Below are positions 29,104 to 40,092 of a stretch of 64,000 bases of DNA, one piece after another. Numbering within the stretch: position 1 is the stretch's first letter; every line of letters begins with the position of its first letter. The translations under genes were made by a program, and so were the position numbers. Source of the stretch: Caryophanales bacterium (lineage in GTDB: Bacteria > Bacillota_I > Bacilli_A > RF39 > UBA660); NCBI GenBank assembly GCA_016290885.1, contig JAEEVN010000004.1, positions 1-64,000 of the forward strand, written 5' to 3'. A model generated the notes under the pieces. That model was not told the origin of the DNA, searched no databases, and was given only the letters and a program-made list of their open reading frames with translations.

Positions 29104-29113
29104 ATATTAATAA

Positions 29114-29187
29114 TGGCTGCCTTGGCTAGATTCGAACTAGCGCATGTCAGAGTCAAAGTCTGATGCCTTACCACTTGGCTACAAGGC
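29114..29187 (-). tRNA. tRNA-Gln(TTG)
   Basis: Minus GCCTTGT...CTTTGAC...CAAGGCAGCCA. Confidence 0.95.
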
Positions 29188-29194
29188 AACACAC

Positions 29195-29278
29195 TGGTGG
29201 GAAGAGATGGATTCGAACCATCGAACCGTAAGGAACAGATTTACAGTCTGCCGCGTTTAGCCACTTCGCTACCTTCCC
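29195..29278 (-). tRNA. tRNA-Tyr(GTA)
   Basis: Minus GGGAAGG...CTGTAAA, long variable arm...CTTCCCACCA. Confidence 0.95.
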
Positions 29279-29285
29279 AAATAAG

Positions 29286-29361
<76 letters not shown>

Positions 29362-29369
29362 ATAAAAAA

Positions 29370-29446
29370 TGGTGGACTCTGTGGGACTCGAACCTACGAC
29401 CTCCTGCTTGTAAGGCAGATGCTCTAACCAACTGAGCTAAGAATCC
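29370..29446 (-). tRNA. tRNA-Val(TAC)
   Basis: Minus GGATTCT...CTTACAA...AGAGTCCACCA. Confidence 0.95.
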
Positions 29447-29468
29447 ATGTCATTCATTGACAATATAA

Positions 29469-29497
29469 ATAATAACAATTTTACCATTCTTTGTCAA
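29469..29497 (-). promoter_or_regulatory. promoter TTGACA-17-TATTAT for tRNA cluster
   Basis: Upstream of tRNA-Val on the minus strand. Confidence 0.7.
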
Positions 29498-29527
29498 TGA
29501 AAAATACTCTTTTTTTAACTTTTTTTA

Positions 29528-29890
29528 CTATTTATTTGTGTTTTCTATCTCTTTTTTAGTTTTATCTATCCATTCTGGTAATTTATCCTTTAGATTTTCA
29601 AAACCTTTTTCATCTTCTTCTAGTTCATTTTGAATATCTAAAGCAGGCATTATACCCTTTGTACTCAGACTTAATTGTTTCTTTTCTTCATCTATACCTA
29701 TTACTACAACTTCTACAATATTTCCTATTTTAAAGTATTTTGATATATCTTTTATATATTTACCTGTTATTTCAGAAATATGAATTAGTCCTGTATAACC
29801 ACCATCTGCATTTACAAATGCACCATATGGTGTAACAGAAGCTATAGTAACATAAATTACATCATTTACATTATATTTCATTTCTTTCAC
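29528..29890 (-). CDS. S1-domain RNA-binding protein
   Basis: VNDVIYVTIASVTPYGAFVNADGGYTGLIHISEITGKYIKDI...VVVIGIDEEKKQLSLSTKG. Confidence 0.9.
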   Translation of the reverse strand: MKEMKYNVNDVIYVTIASVTPYGAFVNADGGYTGLIHISEITGKYIKDISKYFKIGNIVEVVVIGIDEEKKQLSLSTKGIMPALDIQNELEEDEKGFENLKDKLPEWIDKTKKEIENTNK

Positions 29891-29967
29891 CTAGAAATAT
29901 TATACACCATAAATATATTTTTTTTGAAAATATTTAAAACTTAATGTATAATTGATTTGGGAGTGAT

Positions 29968-30204
29968 TTGATGGATATAATTGATCACATAAAATTTGTT
30001 ATAGATAAAATAAGACCATTCTTAGTAAGTGATGGTGGAGATGTCGAGTTTATTAAATATGAAAATGGAATAGTATATGTAAAATTAATTGGATCATGTG
30101 CTAATTGTGCATATGGTGATTCAGAGATTAAAGATACTATCGAAAGTATATTAACTTCTGAAATACCAGAGGTATTAGAAGTAAGAAATATAGCTAGTGA
30201 ATAG
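29968..30204 (+). CDS. NifU C-terminal-like Fe-S scaffold protein
   Basis: IRPFLVSDGGDVEFIKYENGIVYVKLIGSCANCAYGDSEIKDTIE (CxxC). Confidence 0.93.
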   Translation: MMDIIDHIKFVIDKIRPFLVSDGGDVEFIKYENGIVYVKLIGSCANCAYGDSEIKDTIESILTSEIPEVLEVRNIASE

Positions 30205-30233
30205 CTATATTTTTTTATACAAAAAAAGAAGCA

Positions 30234-31814
30234 TTATTTTGCTTCTTCTATTACTCTTGTTTCTCTAATTAAGACAACTTTAATTGTTCCTGGATATTGA
30301 AGATTATCTTCAATCTTATTCTTGATATCTCTAGCAAGTTTAACTGATGATAATTCATCAATTTCTTCAGGTTTAACAATTACTCTTAATTCCCTACCTG
30401 CTTGAACAGCATATGATTTTTCAATACCATCAAATCCATTAGCTACTTCTTCTAGATCTTGTAATCTCTTAATATAGTTTTCTAATGAATCATTTCTAGC
30501 ACCTGGTCTAGATGCACTTATTGAATCTGCTATTGCAACTAGTTCTGAAATAATACTAGTTGGTGCAGTATCTCCATGGTGAGACATAATAGCATTTAAT
30601 ACAACTTTATCTTCATTATATTTCTTAGCTATATTAGCACCTAAATCAACATGGCTTCCTTCAACTTCAAAGTCAATTGCCTTACCAATATCATGAAGTA
30701 ATCCTGCTCTCTTAGCAAGAGTTATATTTTCACCAATTTCTCCAGCCATAATACCACATAAATTAGCAACTTCAATTGAATGTTGTAATACATTTTGTCC
30801 ATAACTTGTTCTGAAATATAATTTACCAATTAATTCAATTAATTCAGGATCAACTTTACCTAAACCAAGTTTAAATACAGCTTCCTCACCTTTTTCTCTA
30901 ATTGTTTGTTTAAATTCTTCACAAGTTTTATCATATAATTCTTCAATTCTTCCTGGATGAATTCTTCCATCTTTAATTAAAGATTCAATAGTTACTTTTG
31001 CTATTTCTCTTCTTAATGGATCAAAGCTTGAAATAACAATTGCTTCTGGAGTATCATCAATTATTAAATCAACTCCTGTAACTGCTTCAATAGTTCTAAT
31101 ATTTCTACCTTCTCTACCAATTAATCTACCCTTCATATCATCATTAGGTAATGTAATAACTGATACTGTTACTTCATTAGTAACATCTGAAGAATATTTT
31201 TGCATAGAACTAACTAACATTTCTTTTGCTTTCTTATCAACGTCTAATTTTGCTTCTGCTTCTTTATCTTTAATATAAGCAGCAATTTCTTTAGTCATTG
31301 TTTCTTCAACAATAGACATTATTTCTTTCCTTGCTTGTTCTTTTGTTAAGCCTGAGATTTTTTCAAGTTTTTCGACTTCTTGCTTGATTAACTCATTCTT
31401 TTTATCTTCCAAATTTTGTAGTTCTTTCTGTCTTTGGATAATACTATTTTCTTTATCTGATAATAATTTTTCTCTATTTTGAAGCATTTCATCTCTTTTA
31501 TCAATTCCGTTTTCTCTTGCTTGCATTCTTTCTTCAAGTTCACGTGCTTCTTCTTTTTTCTCTTTCATTTCTTTTTCAAAGTCTTGTTTAACTCTTAGTT
31601 GTTCTTCTTTTAATTCTAATATAGAATCTCTTTTATATTTTTCAGCCTCTTTTTTAGCTTTTTCAATTATATTATCAGATTTTTTTTCTTTAGATTTTAG
31701 TAAAATAAATGTAATTATAACTGTTACAATTACTCCAAAAAGTAACCCAAATATGGAAAACAATAGTTTTTCTTCCATATTTTCCTCCATTAATTTGTAT
31801 ATATAAATATACAC
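30234..31814 (-). CDS. rny: ribonuclease Y
   Basis: N-terminal TM, coiled coil, [50 protein letters not shown]. Confidence 0.97.
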   Translation of the reverse strand: MYIYIYKLMEENMEEKLLFSIFGLLFGVIVTVIITFILLKSKEKKSDNIIEKAKKEAEKYKRDSILELKEEQLRVKQDFEKEMKEKKEEARELEERMQARENGIDKRDEMLQNREKLLSDKENSIIQRQKELQNLEDKKNELIKQEVEKLEKISGLTKEQARKEIMSIVEETMTKEIAAYIKDKEAEAKLDVDKKAKEMLVSSMQKYSSDVTNEVTVSVITLPNDDMKGRLIGREGRNIRTIEAVTGVDLIIDDTPEAIVISSFDPLRREIAKVTIESLIKDGRIHPGRIEELYDKTCEEFKQTIREKGEEAVFKLGLGKVDPELIELIGKLYFRTSYGQNVLQHSIEVANLCGIMAGEIGENITLAKRAGLLHDIGKAIDFEVEGSHVDLGANIAKKYNEDKVVLNAIMSHHGDTAPTSIISELVAIADSISASRPGARNDSLENYIKRLQDLEEVANGFDGIEKSYAVQAGRELRVIVKPEEIDELSSVKLARDIKNKIEDNLQYPGTIKVVLIRETRVIEEAK

Positions 31815-31876
31815 TTCTAGTATAAAATTTATTTATCGTAAAGTCAATAGAACAAAAAAAGAAGATTTAATCTTCT

Positions 31877-32893
31877 TTATTTTAATAATGGTAATCCGTG
31901 TTTTTCTCTTATTTTATTTTCTAATTCAGTAGCTAATTTTTTATTTTCTTTTAATAGTGCTTTAACTGTTTCTCTACCTTGGCCAATCTTTTCACCATTA
32001 TATGAATACCAAGAACCACTCTTTTCTAAAATTCCATCTTCAGCAGCTAAATCAATAATTTCTCCTTCTTTACTAACACCAGTTCCATATAATATTTCGA
32101 TATTAGCAGCTTTAAATGGAGGAGCTACTTTATTTTTAACTATTTTAACTTTTGTATAACTACCTACTACATTTTCACCAATTTTAATTTGTTCAGTTCT
32201 TCTAACATCTAATCTTATTGAAGAATAGAATTTTAATGCTCTTCCACCAGTAGTAGTTTCTGGATTTCCAAATAATACTCCTACTTTTTCTCTTAATTGG
32301 TTAATAAATATTGCTATTGTATTAGTCTTAGCAATAGTTCCAGATAATTTTCTTAATGCTTGAGACATAAGTCTTGCTTGAAGACCCACATGATTATCTC
32401 CCATTTCTCCTTCAATTTCAGCTTGTGGTACTAAAGCTGCAACAGAGTCTATTACTACGATATTAATTGCACCACTTTTTACTAAAGCATCACAAATTTC
32501 TAATGCTTGTTCTCCTGTATCTGGTTGAGATAATAAAAGTTCATCAATATTAACACCTAAGTTTTTAGCATATACTGGATCTAAAGCATGTTCTGCATCT
32601 ATAAATGCTGCCCTTCCACCTTGTTTTTGTACTTCTGCAATTGCATGTAATGCAAAAGTTGTTTTACCACTTGATTCAGGTCCAAATATTTCTATAATTC
32701 TTCCTTTAGGATATCCTCCTATACCAAGTGCAATATCAAGTGATAATGATCCACTTGGAACTGCATCAATCTCTAAATGGGAATCACTTCCAAGTTTCAT
32801 TACTGCACCTTTACCAAATTGTTTTTCTATATCAGATAATACTTGAGATAATATCTTATCTCTATCGTTAGTTTCTGTATTAGTCTTTGCCAT
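31877..32893 (-). CDS. recA: recombinase RecA
   Basis: [55 protein letters not shown]. Confidence 0.99.
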   Translation of the reverse strand: MAKTNTETNDRDKILSQVLSDIEKQFGKGAVMKLGSDSHLEIDAVPSGSLSLDIALGIGGYPKGRIIEIFGPESSGKTTFALHAIAEVQKQGGRAAFIDAEHALDPVYAKNLGVNIDELLLSQPDTGEQALEICDALVKSGAINIVVIDSVAALVPQAEIEGEMGDNHVGLQARLMSQALRKLSGTIAKTNTIAIFINQLREKVGVLFGNPETTTGGRALKFYSSIRLDVRRTEQIKIGENVVGSYTKVKIVKNKVAPPFKAANIEILYGTGVSKEGEIIDLAAEDGILEKSGSWYSYNGEKIGQGRETVKALLKENKKLATELENKIREKHGLPLLK

Positions 32894-32960
32894 TTTTTAT
32901 CCTCCTAACTGAATACAATAATAATATATCATATTAAAAATAATAAATCAAGTCCTTTTT

Positions 32961-32974
32961 CAAACATTTGTTTG
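32961..32974. promoter_or_regulatory. SOS (LexA)-like box CAAACATTTGTTTG upstream of recA
   Basis: 14-bp perfect palindrome matching 11/14 of CGAACATATGTTCG; lies upstream of minus-strand TTGATT-17-TATATT. Confidence 0.5.
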
Positions 32975-33039
32975 TTATTTGTAAAATGGTGCAAAAATCC
33001 TTTAAATTGCAATAAAAAAAGGACTTTTTGCAAAGTCTT

Positions 33040-33648
33040 TTATTTAATTTTAAAATATTTTTTATATAAATTATAATACTCTATTCCAGATATTACTGAT
33101 AATACTGTAGCAGTAATTAAAAAGAAATCATCTAATGCAATATTAAGTAATCCCATTGGGAAGTTACCTATTAATTTTAAAGTTAATCCAATCATTAAAA
33201 ATGCTGTTTTAAACTTTCCAGTTTTAATTGCACCAACTACTTCTCCGTTATTACCTGCAATCATCTTAAATGTATTAGTTATTGTATCTCTTAATATTAT
33301 TATAGTAGGAATAATAGGACTAATATATCCTTGTCCACATAAAATAATTAATAATCCATTAACTAATATTTTATCTGCAATTGCATCCATTACTTTTCCA
33401 TAATCAGTAACTAAATTATACTTTCTAGCTATCTTACCATCAAAGTAATCAGTTATTGAAGCAACTACAAATAATACTGCAACTATTAATAGTTTAACAT
33501 CTAATATAATATTTCCATCAATTAAATATTTAGGTAAATTTATATTTACCATATCAAATGGAAATAACATAATTACAATTATAATAATTGATAATATTAT
33601 TCTTAATTTTGTTAGATTATTAGGTAAATTTTTATTAACAGTTTTCAT
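33040..33648 (-). CDS. pgsA: CDP-diacylglycerol--glycerol-3-phosphate 3-phosphatidyltransferase
   Basis: LPNNLTKLRIILS; DYFDGKIARKYNLVTDYGKVMDAIADK (CDP-alcohol motif). Confidence 0.93.
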   Translation of the reverse strand: MKTVNKNLPNNLTKLRIILSIIIIVIMLFPFDMVNINLPKYLIDGNIILDVKLLIVAVLFVVASITDYFDGKIARKYNLVTDYGKVMDAIADKILVNGLLIILCGQGYISPIIPTIIILRDTITNTFKMIAGNNGEVVGAIKTGKFKTAFLMIGLTLKLIGNFPMGLLNIALDDFFLITATVLSVISGIEYYNLYKKYFKIK

Positions 33649-34123
33649 GTATAACCTCCATCAAATAAGATACATCAAAAGATGAACTTCCAGTGTCTTT
33701 AAAGAATAAGTTATAACATAATATTCCTAGGAATACTATTAGTAATACTACTAAGGAAATAATTATTATTAGTGGAACCTTTTTAGGTTCTTCAGTAGCA
33801 GTATATGGAGATGCTATTTGATCATCTGTATCTTTATTCATATTCTTACTAGCTTTTGCTATTTCATCTATTGGTATTTTTGATGTAGATTCAAATACAA
33901 ATGTATTAAATTCATCTATTATTTCTTCTGGATCAAAACCTAAATATTTAGCATAATCAGAAATAATAGTTTTTAATAAAAATTTATCTTTAAAATCTTT
34001 ATAATTACCATTTTCTATTTCTTCTAATTGAGATACTTTATACTCTAAATCAATTGCAGCTTCTTCTAAGCTAATACCAGTTTTCTCCCTAGCCTCTTTA
34101 AACTTTTCTCCTAATTCTTTCAT
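33635..34123 (-). CDS. RodZ-like HTH/TM protein
   Basis: LGEKFKEAREKTGISLEEAAIDLEYKVSQLEEIENG...YAKYLGFDPEEI; single TM. Confidence 0.8.
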   Translation of the reverse strand: MKELGEKFKEAREKTGISLEEAAIDLEYKVSQLEEIENGNYKDFKDKFLLKTIISDYAKYLGFDPEEIIDEFNTFVFESTSKIPIDEIAKASKNMNKDTDDQIASPYTATEEPKKVPLIIIISLVVLLIVFLGILCYNLFFKDTGSSSFDVSYLMEVIHENC

Positions 34124-34151
34124 TTATTTCACTCCTTAATTAATAATAATT

Positions 34152-34497
34152 TTTAATAAGCCATGTTCTGTACTCTAAAAGAGTGTCAAACATTTATCTA
34201 TGATTACTCATCTTCCTATTTGATTCAATTCTCTCAAGGAAGTTCTCCTACCAAATTTTGGATTTCTCACTTGCGGGGTTTACCAACGTTTCATTCTTTT
34301 CTTTTCAAAAAAGATTCGTCACTGTGGCACTTTATGAAAAATAATCCATAGCTAAGCCTTAGGATTATTCTTCGCCGTTAGCATAAAGCTACTATAGGTT
34401 ATTTATTCCCTATACACAAACACTACTGCCATCGCAGAACAGTGTGAGCATGGACTTTCCTCTACATTACGTTTAAAATGCAGCGTTTGACTAAAAA
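34152..34497 (-). ncRNA. rnpB: RNase P RNA (Bacillus-type)
   Basis: Minus strand GTAGAGGAAAGTCCATGCTCACACTG...AGTGTTTGTG...GAAACGTTGGTAAACCCC...GTACAGAACATGGCTTA; directly follows gpsB. Confidence 0.9.
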
Positions 34498-34830
34498 TTA
34501 TTCATCTTTTTTACCATAAATTATTTTTTCTAGATCAGATATTCTCTTTAATATATCTAGATTAGTGATTTCTTTATCTCTATTTTTATATAATTCTTCT
34601 CTTTCGTTAGCTGATCTTAGTTGGTGTTTTAAATCAAGAATCTCTTCATTTAATGAAGCAATTCTATCTTCAAGAGCCTTAACTTTTCTATCATAAGCTT
34701 TATAATCACTTATGACTATGTCTAATGCCTTATCAACTTCTTGAGGTCTATATCCTCTAGCATCAATTTTAAAATCCCAGTTTAATAGTGTTTCAGGGGT
34801 TAACACAACTTCGTTTTTCAAATTAATCAC
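34498..34830 (-). CDS. gpsB: DivIVA/GpsB-family protein
   Basis: LTPETLLNWDFKIDARGYRPQEVDKALDIV. Confidence 0.9.
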   Translation of the reverse strand: MINLKNEVVLTPETLLNWDFKIDARGYRPQEVDKALDIVISDYKAYDRKVKALEDRIASLNEEILDLKHQLRSANEREELYKNRDKEITNLDILKRISDLEKIIYGKKDE

Positions 34831-34957
34831 CTACAAATAATTATATAAATATTAGTCCTTTTTGTCAATTGACTTTCCTGGTTCAATTAATTATTTTTTT
34901 TATCATTAAACCTACCAATTAATCAAAAAATATAGTATAATTATTTAAGGTGAATAT

Positions 34958-35506
34958 ATGAATTACCCAAATAAAAAAGAACATACAAATAAGACATATA
35001 TAGAATATGGAAATAGAGGAATGACTTTAGAAAGTGATATTAACAGTTCTAATAGTTACTATTTAGATAATAATATCGCGGTAATATATAAAAAACCTAC
35101 TCCAATAAAAGCAGTTAAAGTAGATTATTCAAAAAATAAAATAACTGAAGGTTATTATGAAATACCATCTACTACTGATTATAATGGAATATATAAAGGA
35201 AAATATATTGACTTTGAAGCAAAAGAAACAAAGTCTAAAACTTCATTCCCAATAAGTAATATCCATAAACACCAAATAAAACATTTAGTAAGAGTTATAG
35301 AACATGGAGGTATATCTTTTATCATTATAAGATTTACTATGGTAAATAAAACTTTTTTAATTTTTACTAAAGATTTTATTAGTTATTTTGAAAATAATAT
35401 TAAAAAATCTATTCCTTTATCTTATATAGAGGAAAAAGGTTATTTAATTAAAGATGGGTATAATCCTGTATTGGATTATTTAAAAATTGTAGATAAATTT
35501 ATATAG
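34958..35506 (+). CDS. recU: Holliday junction resolvase RecU
   Basis: MNYPNKK...NRGMTLESDIN, YYEIPSTTDYNGIYKGKYIDFEAKETKSKTSFPISNIHKHQIKHL. Confidence 0.95.
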   Translation: MNYPNKKEHTNKTYIEYGNRGMTLESDINSSNSYYLDNNIAVIYKKPTPIKAVKVDYSKNKITEGYYEIPSTTDYNGIYKGKYIDFEAKETKSKTSFPISNIHKHQIKHLVRVIEHGGISFIIIRFTMVNKTFLIFTKDFISYFENNIKKSIPLSYIEEKGYLIKDGYNPVLDYLKIVDKFI

Positions 35507-35508
35507 GA

Positions 35509-38500
35509 GTGTATATTATGATTAAAAAGAAAAATAAAAAGGTAGAAAAAATTGAAAAATTAGAATTAGAAGAAGTAGTATCTGAATTAGATACTAAAGA
35601 TAAAAAGATTAAAGAAAAGAAAGTAAAACCTAAAAAAGATAAACCAAAACTAAAAATAGATATTAAAAAAATATTTAGAGCTATTATAAGTTTTGTATGG
35701 TCACACAAAGTATTTACTATTATCAATATCTTATTCTTAGTTCTAACAATACTTGCTTTTATTAGAAAATTATTATTTGGTTTAGTAGTAATTGTTTTAT
35801 GGTTATTATTTATAGTAATTTATAGAGTAATTGGAGGTAAAATCGCAAAAGCTAAAAGTGAAATTGCGAATGAAGAAGATATGAAAAAATATAAAAGAAA
35901 AAAGAGAAGAATAATAAAATGGTTATTTAATTTTATATTATTAATGATTTTACTAGTGTTAATTGTTTCAATAGTATTTGCTATATATATAGTTATAAAT
36001 GCTCCTGATTTTGATCCGGAAAACTTATATAGAGCAGAATCATCTATAATATATGATAGAAATGGTAATCAAATAGCTAAAATAGGTCTAGAAAAGAGAA
36101 AGAAAGTTACTTATGAAGAATTACCAGAAGTATTAGTAGATGCTATTATAGCAACAGAAGACTCTAGATATTATCAACATAATGGATTTGACTTACCAAG
36201 ATTTACAAAAGCTGCTATAGGACAAGTAATTAATAAAATTACTGGACGTGGTAATGCTGGTGGTGGTTCTACTATATCAATGCAAGTTGTTAAGAATAAC
36301 TTTACTGATACAGAACAAACTGTTACAAGAAAATTTACAGATATTTATATTTCTATATTTAAACTAGAAAAGAATTATTCAAAAGAAGAAATTCTTGAAT
36401 ATTATGTTAATACTCCTTTCTTAGGAAATAGTTCTTATGGTGTTGAACAAGCATGCCAAAGTTACTTTGGAAAATCTGTTTCTGATATTAACTTATCAGA
36501 AGCTGCTATTATAGCAGGATTATTCCAAGCACCTTCTGCTTATGATCCATATAGATATCCTGAAGAAACTACAGCAAGAAGAGATACTGTTTTATACTTA
36601 ATGGTAAGACATGGATATATAACTCAAGAAGAAGCTGATTTAGCAAGTTCTATTCCAGTTGAATCATTACTTAGATCTTCTAATCCAGAATCTGGTGCTA
36701 ATCCATATCAATCATTTATAGATATAGTACTTGATGAAGTAGAAGAAAAGACTAATAAGAGTCCATATACAACAGGTATGAAAATATATACTACTCTTGA
36801 TACTGGTAAACAAAATGTTTTAAATGATATCATGAATGGTTATACTTGGGAATGGAAAGATGAATATATTCAAGCAGGTGTTGGTGTTATTAGTACACAA
36901 ACTGGTGAAATATTAGCAATCGGTGGTGGAAGAAACAGAAATGGTGAAAGAATGTTTAACTACGCTACTATGATTAACAAACAAATAGGTTCTACTGCAA
37001 AACCATTATTCGATTATGGTCCTGCAATAGAATATAACAACTTCTGTGAATCTACTCCATTCTATGATGGTCCATATACTTATAGTTCTGGTGCTAGATT
37101 AAAGAACTGGGATAATGGATATCAAGGTGTTATAACACTTAAAAAAGCCTTAGCAGAATCAAGAAATATACCTGCAGTTAAAGCTTTCCAAGCTGTTGAT
37201 AATCAAAAGATTAAGGAATTCGTTCTTAATTTAGGAATGACTCCTGAAATAGATAGTGAGGGCGGATTACACGAAGCACATGCACTTGGAGCATTTAATG
37301 GTACAAATCCAGTTCAACTTGCTGGTGCATATGCTGCATTTGGTAATGGTGGTTATTATACTAAACCATATTCTGTTTCTAAAATAGAATATATTGATTC
37401 TGGTAAAACAGTTAACTTAAAAAATAAAACTTCAAGAGTTATGTCAGACTCTACTGCATATATGATTACTGATACATTATTATATGCTGTTGAAAGTTAT
37501 GGTAACATTGGTGGTACTGTTTGGGGAGTAAGCCTAGCTGCTAAAACTGGTACTTCAAACTTCTCTGATGCTACAATAGAAGAATATGGATTCCCATATA
37601 GTGCGATTAATGACTTATGGACTGCTGGATATACTCCTGAAGTATCTGTAGCATTATGGTATGGATATGATACTCCAGTACGTGGTTATTATAATACTGG
37701 TGGTAATGTAAAGAATAACTTATATAGACAAATAATTAATGGTGTTGTTAATAGAGATGTTAAACAAACATTTGATATTCCTTCTTCAGTAGTTAAAGTA
37801 ACTGTTGAAAAGGAAACATATCCAGTTCAATTACCTGGAGATAATACTCCTGATGAAATGAAAATAACTGAATATTGTAAGGTTGGTACAGAACCAGGAA
37901 CTAAATCTATTAGATATAATAGATTAGATAATGTAACTAATTTAGCTGCTAAAGAAAGTGGTAATAAAGTTACACTTACTTGGAAAGCTGCACCAGAGCC
38001 AAAACAAACATCATTAGATTATTTCAAAGAATATTATAAAGTTTTATATGCTCAACATATAGAAGAAAAATTTGCAGAAATGCAAGCTGCTAACGGTTCA
38101 TTTGGTTATGAAATATTAGCACAAAATAATGGTACAGGTGAAACTGAAGTATTAGACTTCACTACATCAACTACTTATACTGTTAATAAAAGTGAATATG
38201 ATACAACATACTTTGTAAAAACTAAATATCAAAATAATGGTTATACTACAAGTACTGGTGTTTCAGTAGATGTTCAAGGTGACATATCTACTATTAAACC
38301 TGAAAACTATGATATAAGTATTGCAGAAAAAACTACTACATTAACTGTAGAACCTAATAGCACTGTTTCTTATGATATATCTACTGATTTAGATTCAATA
38401 TCAGTAATAGATAAGAATAATAAAGATATAAGTGCTAAATGTAATATTACTACTTCAAAGAGTTGTTCTACTGATGGTTCTTGTACAATAAGTGGTAATA

Positions 38501-38607
38501 CAGTAACTATTAATAAAGTTGGTACTTATAAATTAAATTATACTGTTACTTATAAAGATATAGAACTTGGTATAATTCAAAAGACAATTATAGTAAAAGA
38601 AAAATAA
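35509..38607 (+). CDS. class A penicillin-binding protein (PBP1A-type)
   Basis: Glycosyltransferase IATEDSRYYQHNGFD, GGSTISMQVVKN; transpeptidase GSTAKPLFDYG, AAKTGTSN; C-terminal fibronectin-like region. Confidence 0.96.
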   Translation: MYIMIKKKNKKVEKIEKLELEEVVSELDTKDKKIKEKKVKPKKDKPKLKIDIKKIFRAIISFVWSHKVFTIINILFLVLTILAFIRKLLFGLVVIVLWLLFIVIYRVIGGKIAKAKSEIANEEDMKKYKRKKRRIIKWLFNFILLMILLVLIVSIVFAIYIVINAPDFDPENLYRAESSIIYDRNGNQIAKIGLEKRKKVTYEELPEVLVDAIIATEDSRYYQHNGFDLPRFTKAAIGQVINKITGRGNAGGGSTISMQVVKNNFTDTEQTVTRKFTDIYISIFKLEKNYSKEEILEYYVNTPFLGNSSYGVEQACQSYFGKSVSDINLSEAAIIAGLFQAPSAYDPYRYPEETTARRDTVLYLMVRHGYITQEEADLASSIPVESLLRSSNPESGANPYQSFIDIVLDEVEEKTNKSPYTTGMKIYTTLDTGKQNVLNDIMNGYTWEWKDEYIQAGVGVISTQTGEILAIGGGRNRNGERMFNYATMINKQIGSTAKPLFDYGPAIEYNNFCESTPFYDGPYTYSSGARLKNWDNGYQGVITLKKALAESRNIPAVKAFQAVDNQKIKEFVLNLGMTPEIDSEGGLHEAHALGAFNGTNPVQLAGAYAAFGNGGYYTKPYSVSKIEYIDSGKTVNLKNKTSRVMSDSTAYMITDTLLYAVESYGNIGGTVWGVSLAAKTGTSNFSDATIEEYGFPYSAINDLWTAGYTPEVSVALWYGYDTPVRGYYNTGGNVKNNLYRQIINGVVNRDVKQTFDIPSSVVKVTVEKETYPVQLPGDNTPDEMKITEYCKVGTEPGTKSIRYNRLDNVTNLAAKESGNKVTLTWKAAPEPKQTSLDYFKEYYKVLYAQHIEEKFAEMQAANGSFGYEILAQNNGTGETEVLDFTTSTTYTVNKSEYDTTYFVKTKYQNNGYTTSTGVSVDVQGDISTIKPENYDISIAEKTTTLTVEPNSTVSYDISTDLDSISVIDKNNKDISAKCNITTSKSCSTDGSCTISGNTVTINKVGTYKLNYTVTYKDIELGIIQKTIIVKEK

Positions 38608-38629
38608 GAGTTTAAACTCTTATTTTTTT
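38601..38629. terminator. bidirectional intrinsic terminator
   Basis: AAAATAAGAGTTTAAACTCTTATTTTTTT. Confidence 0.8.
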
Positions 38630-38870
38630 ATTTATTAGTATTATGATAATAATTAAATTCTGCGATACTATTAGATACTTCTTCTAGATCTTCATAATCA
38701 TTTTCATTTAATATTTCATCTAAATTAAACATTAATTCTTCAATAGAAGTATTATAATTAATATCATATCTTTCTAGGACTTCTATTTCTTTATTTGTAA
38801 GATATAGATTATCATTAATTCTATTTAATTTAAGATCTTCATGAGTCTTTTTTACTATATCCTCAATCAT
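38628..38870 (-). CDS. hypothetical protein (80 aa)
   Basis: ORF overlaps the end of the upstream PLP-enzyme gene by 8 nt. Confidence 0.65.
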   Translation of the reverse strand: MIEDIVKKTHEDLKLNRINDNLYLTNKEIEVLERYDINYNTSIEELMFNLDEILNENDYEDLEEVSNSIAEFNYYHNTNK

Positions 38871-40092
38871 TTTCTATCTCCATTAAAGTACCTATTAAAG
38901 CAAGTTTGCCATATTCATAAGTCATACTACCTTGTTGATAAGCAATATATGGTTCTCTAAGAGGCCCATCACAAGATAATTCTATTGATGACCCTTGTGT
39001 AAATGATCCACTAGCCATAATTACTTCATCAGAATATCCTGGCATTGGACTTGGCATACAAAGTACATGTGAATCTATTGGAGAATTCTTTTGTATACCT
39101 TGTACATATTTAATTAACTTGTTTTTATCTTTAAATATAATATTTTGTACTATATCTACTCTTTCTTCATTATATTTAGGTTCTACTTCATACCCTAAAC
39201 TTTCCATTACTTTACTAGTTAAAACAGCTACTTTTAGGGAAGAAGCAACTACTGAAGGTGCTAAATATAATCCTTGAAGAATAGATCTATTAATACCTAG
39301 AGTTGGTCCTACCTCAGATCCTTCTCCAGGAAGAGTTAATCTTTCACCGCATAAATCTATTAAACTCTTTTTACCGACTATATATGCGCCATTTGGAGAT
39401 ATTCCACCTCCAAGGTTTTTAATTAGTGATCCTACTACTAAGTCTGCTCCTACTTCTGTAGGTTCTTTTTTAGTAACAAATTCACAATAACAATTATCTA
39501 TCATAACAATTATATCTTTATCAATAGATTTAATTAAGTTAATAACTTTTTCTATTTTATCAATAGATATACTTTTTCTTGTGGAATACCCTTTACTTCT
39601 TTGAATTTCTATTACTTTTACTTTATTATTTTTAATATATTCCTCTATTTTAGAATAATCAAAATCATTATCTACTAAATCTATTTGATCATATCTAACT
39701 CCAAAACTCTTTAATGAAGAATTATTATCTTTAATACCTATTACTTCATGAAGAGTATCATATGGAAGACCACTGATACTTAAAAGTAAATCATTTGGTC
39801 TAAGTAGTGCAAATAAAGCCACTGTAAGAGCATGAGAACCAGATATAAACTGAGATCTAACTAAAGCACTTTCACTCTTAAATATGTCTTTAAATACATT
39901 CTCAATAGTCTCTCTACCTTTATCATTATATCCATATCCAGTAGTAGAATTAAAATCAGTTTCAGATACTTTATTATCTTTAAATGCTTTTAATACTTTA
40001 TAACTATTATAAAAACATATATTCTCTATATTAGAATATATATCTTTTAATTCAGATTCTTCTCTATTAACAATTGTTTCTATATCAATCAT
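38863..40092 (-). CDS. aluminium-resistance/methionine gamma-lyase-like PLP enzyme (YnbB-type)
   Basis: SQFISGSHALTVALFALLRPND, VMIDNCYCEFVTKKEPTEVGADLVVGSLIKNLGGGISPNGAYIVG. Confidence 0.9.
   Translation of the reverse strand: MIDIETIVNREESELKDIYSNIENICFYNSYKVLKAFKDNKVSETDFNSTTGYGYNDKGRETIENVFKDIFKSESALVRSQFISGSHALTVALFALLRPNDLLLSISGLPYDTLHEVIGIKDNNSSLKSFGVRYDQIDLVDNDFDYSKIEEYIKNNKVKVIEIQRSKGYSTRKSISIDKIEKVINLIKSIDKDIIVMIDNCYCEFVTKKEPTEVGADLVVGSLIKNLGGGISPNGAYIVGKKSLIDLCGERLTLPGEGSEVGPTLGINRSILQGLYLAPSVVASSLKVAVLTSKVMESLGYEVEPKYNEERVDIVQNIIFKDKNKLIKYVQGIQKNSPIDSHVLCMPSPMPGYSDEVIMASGSFTQGSSIELSCDGPLREPYIAYQQGSMTYEYGKLALIGTLMEIEND

Noticed and set aside
34163-34351. 62-aa plus ORF
   Set aside because: Antisense to rnpB.
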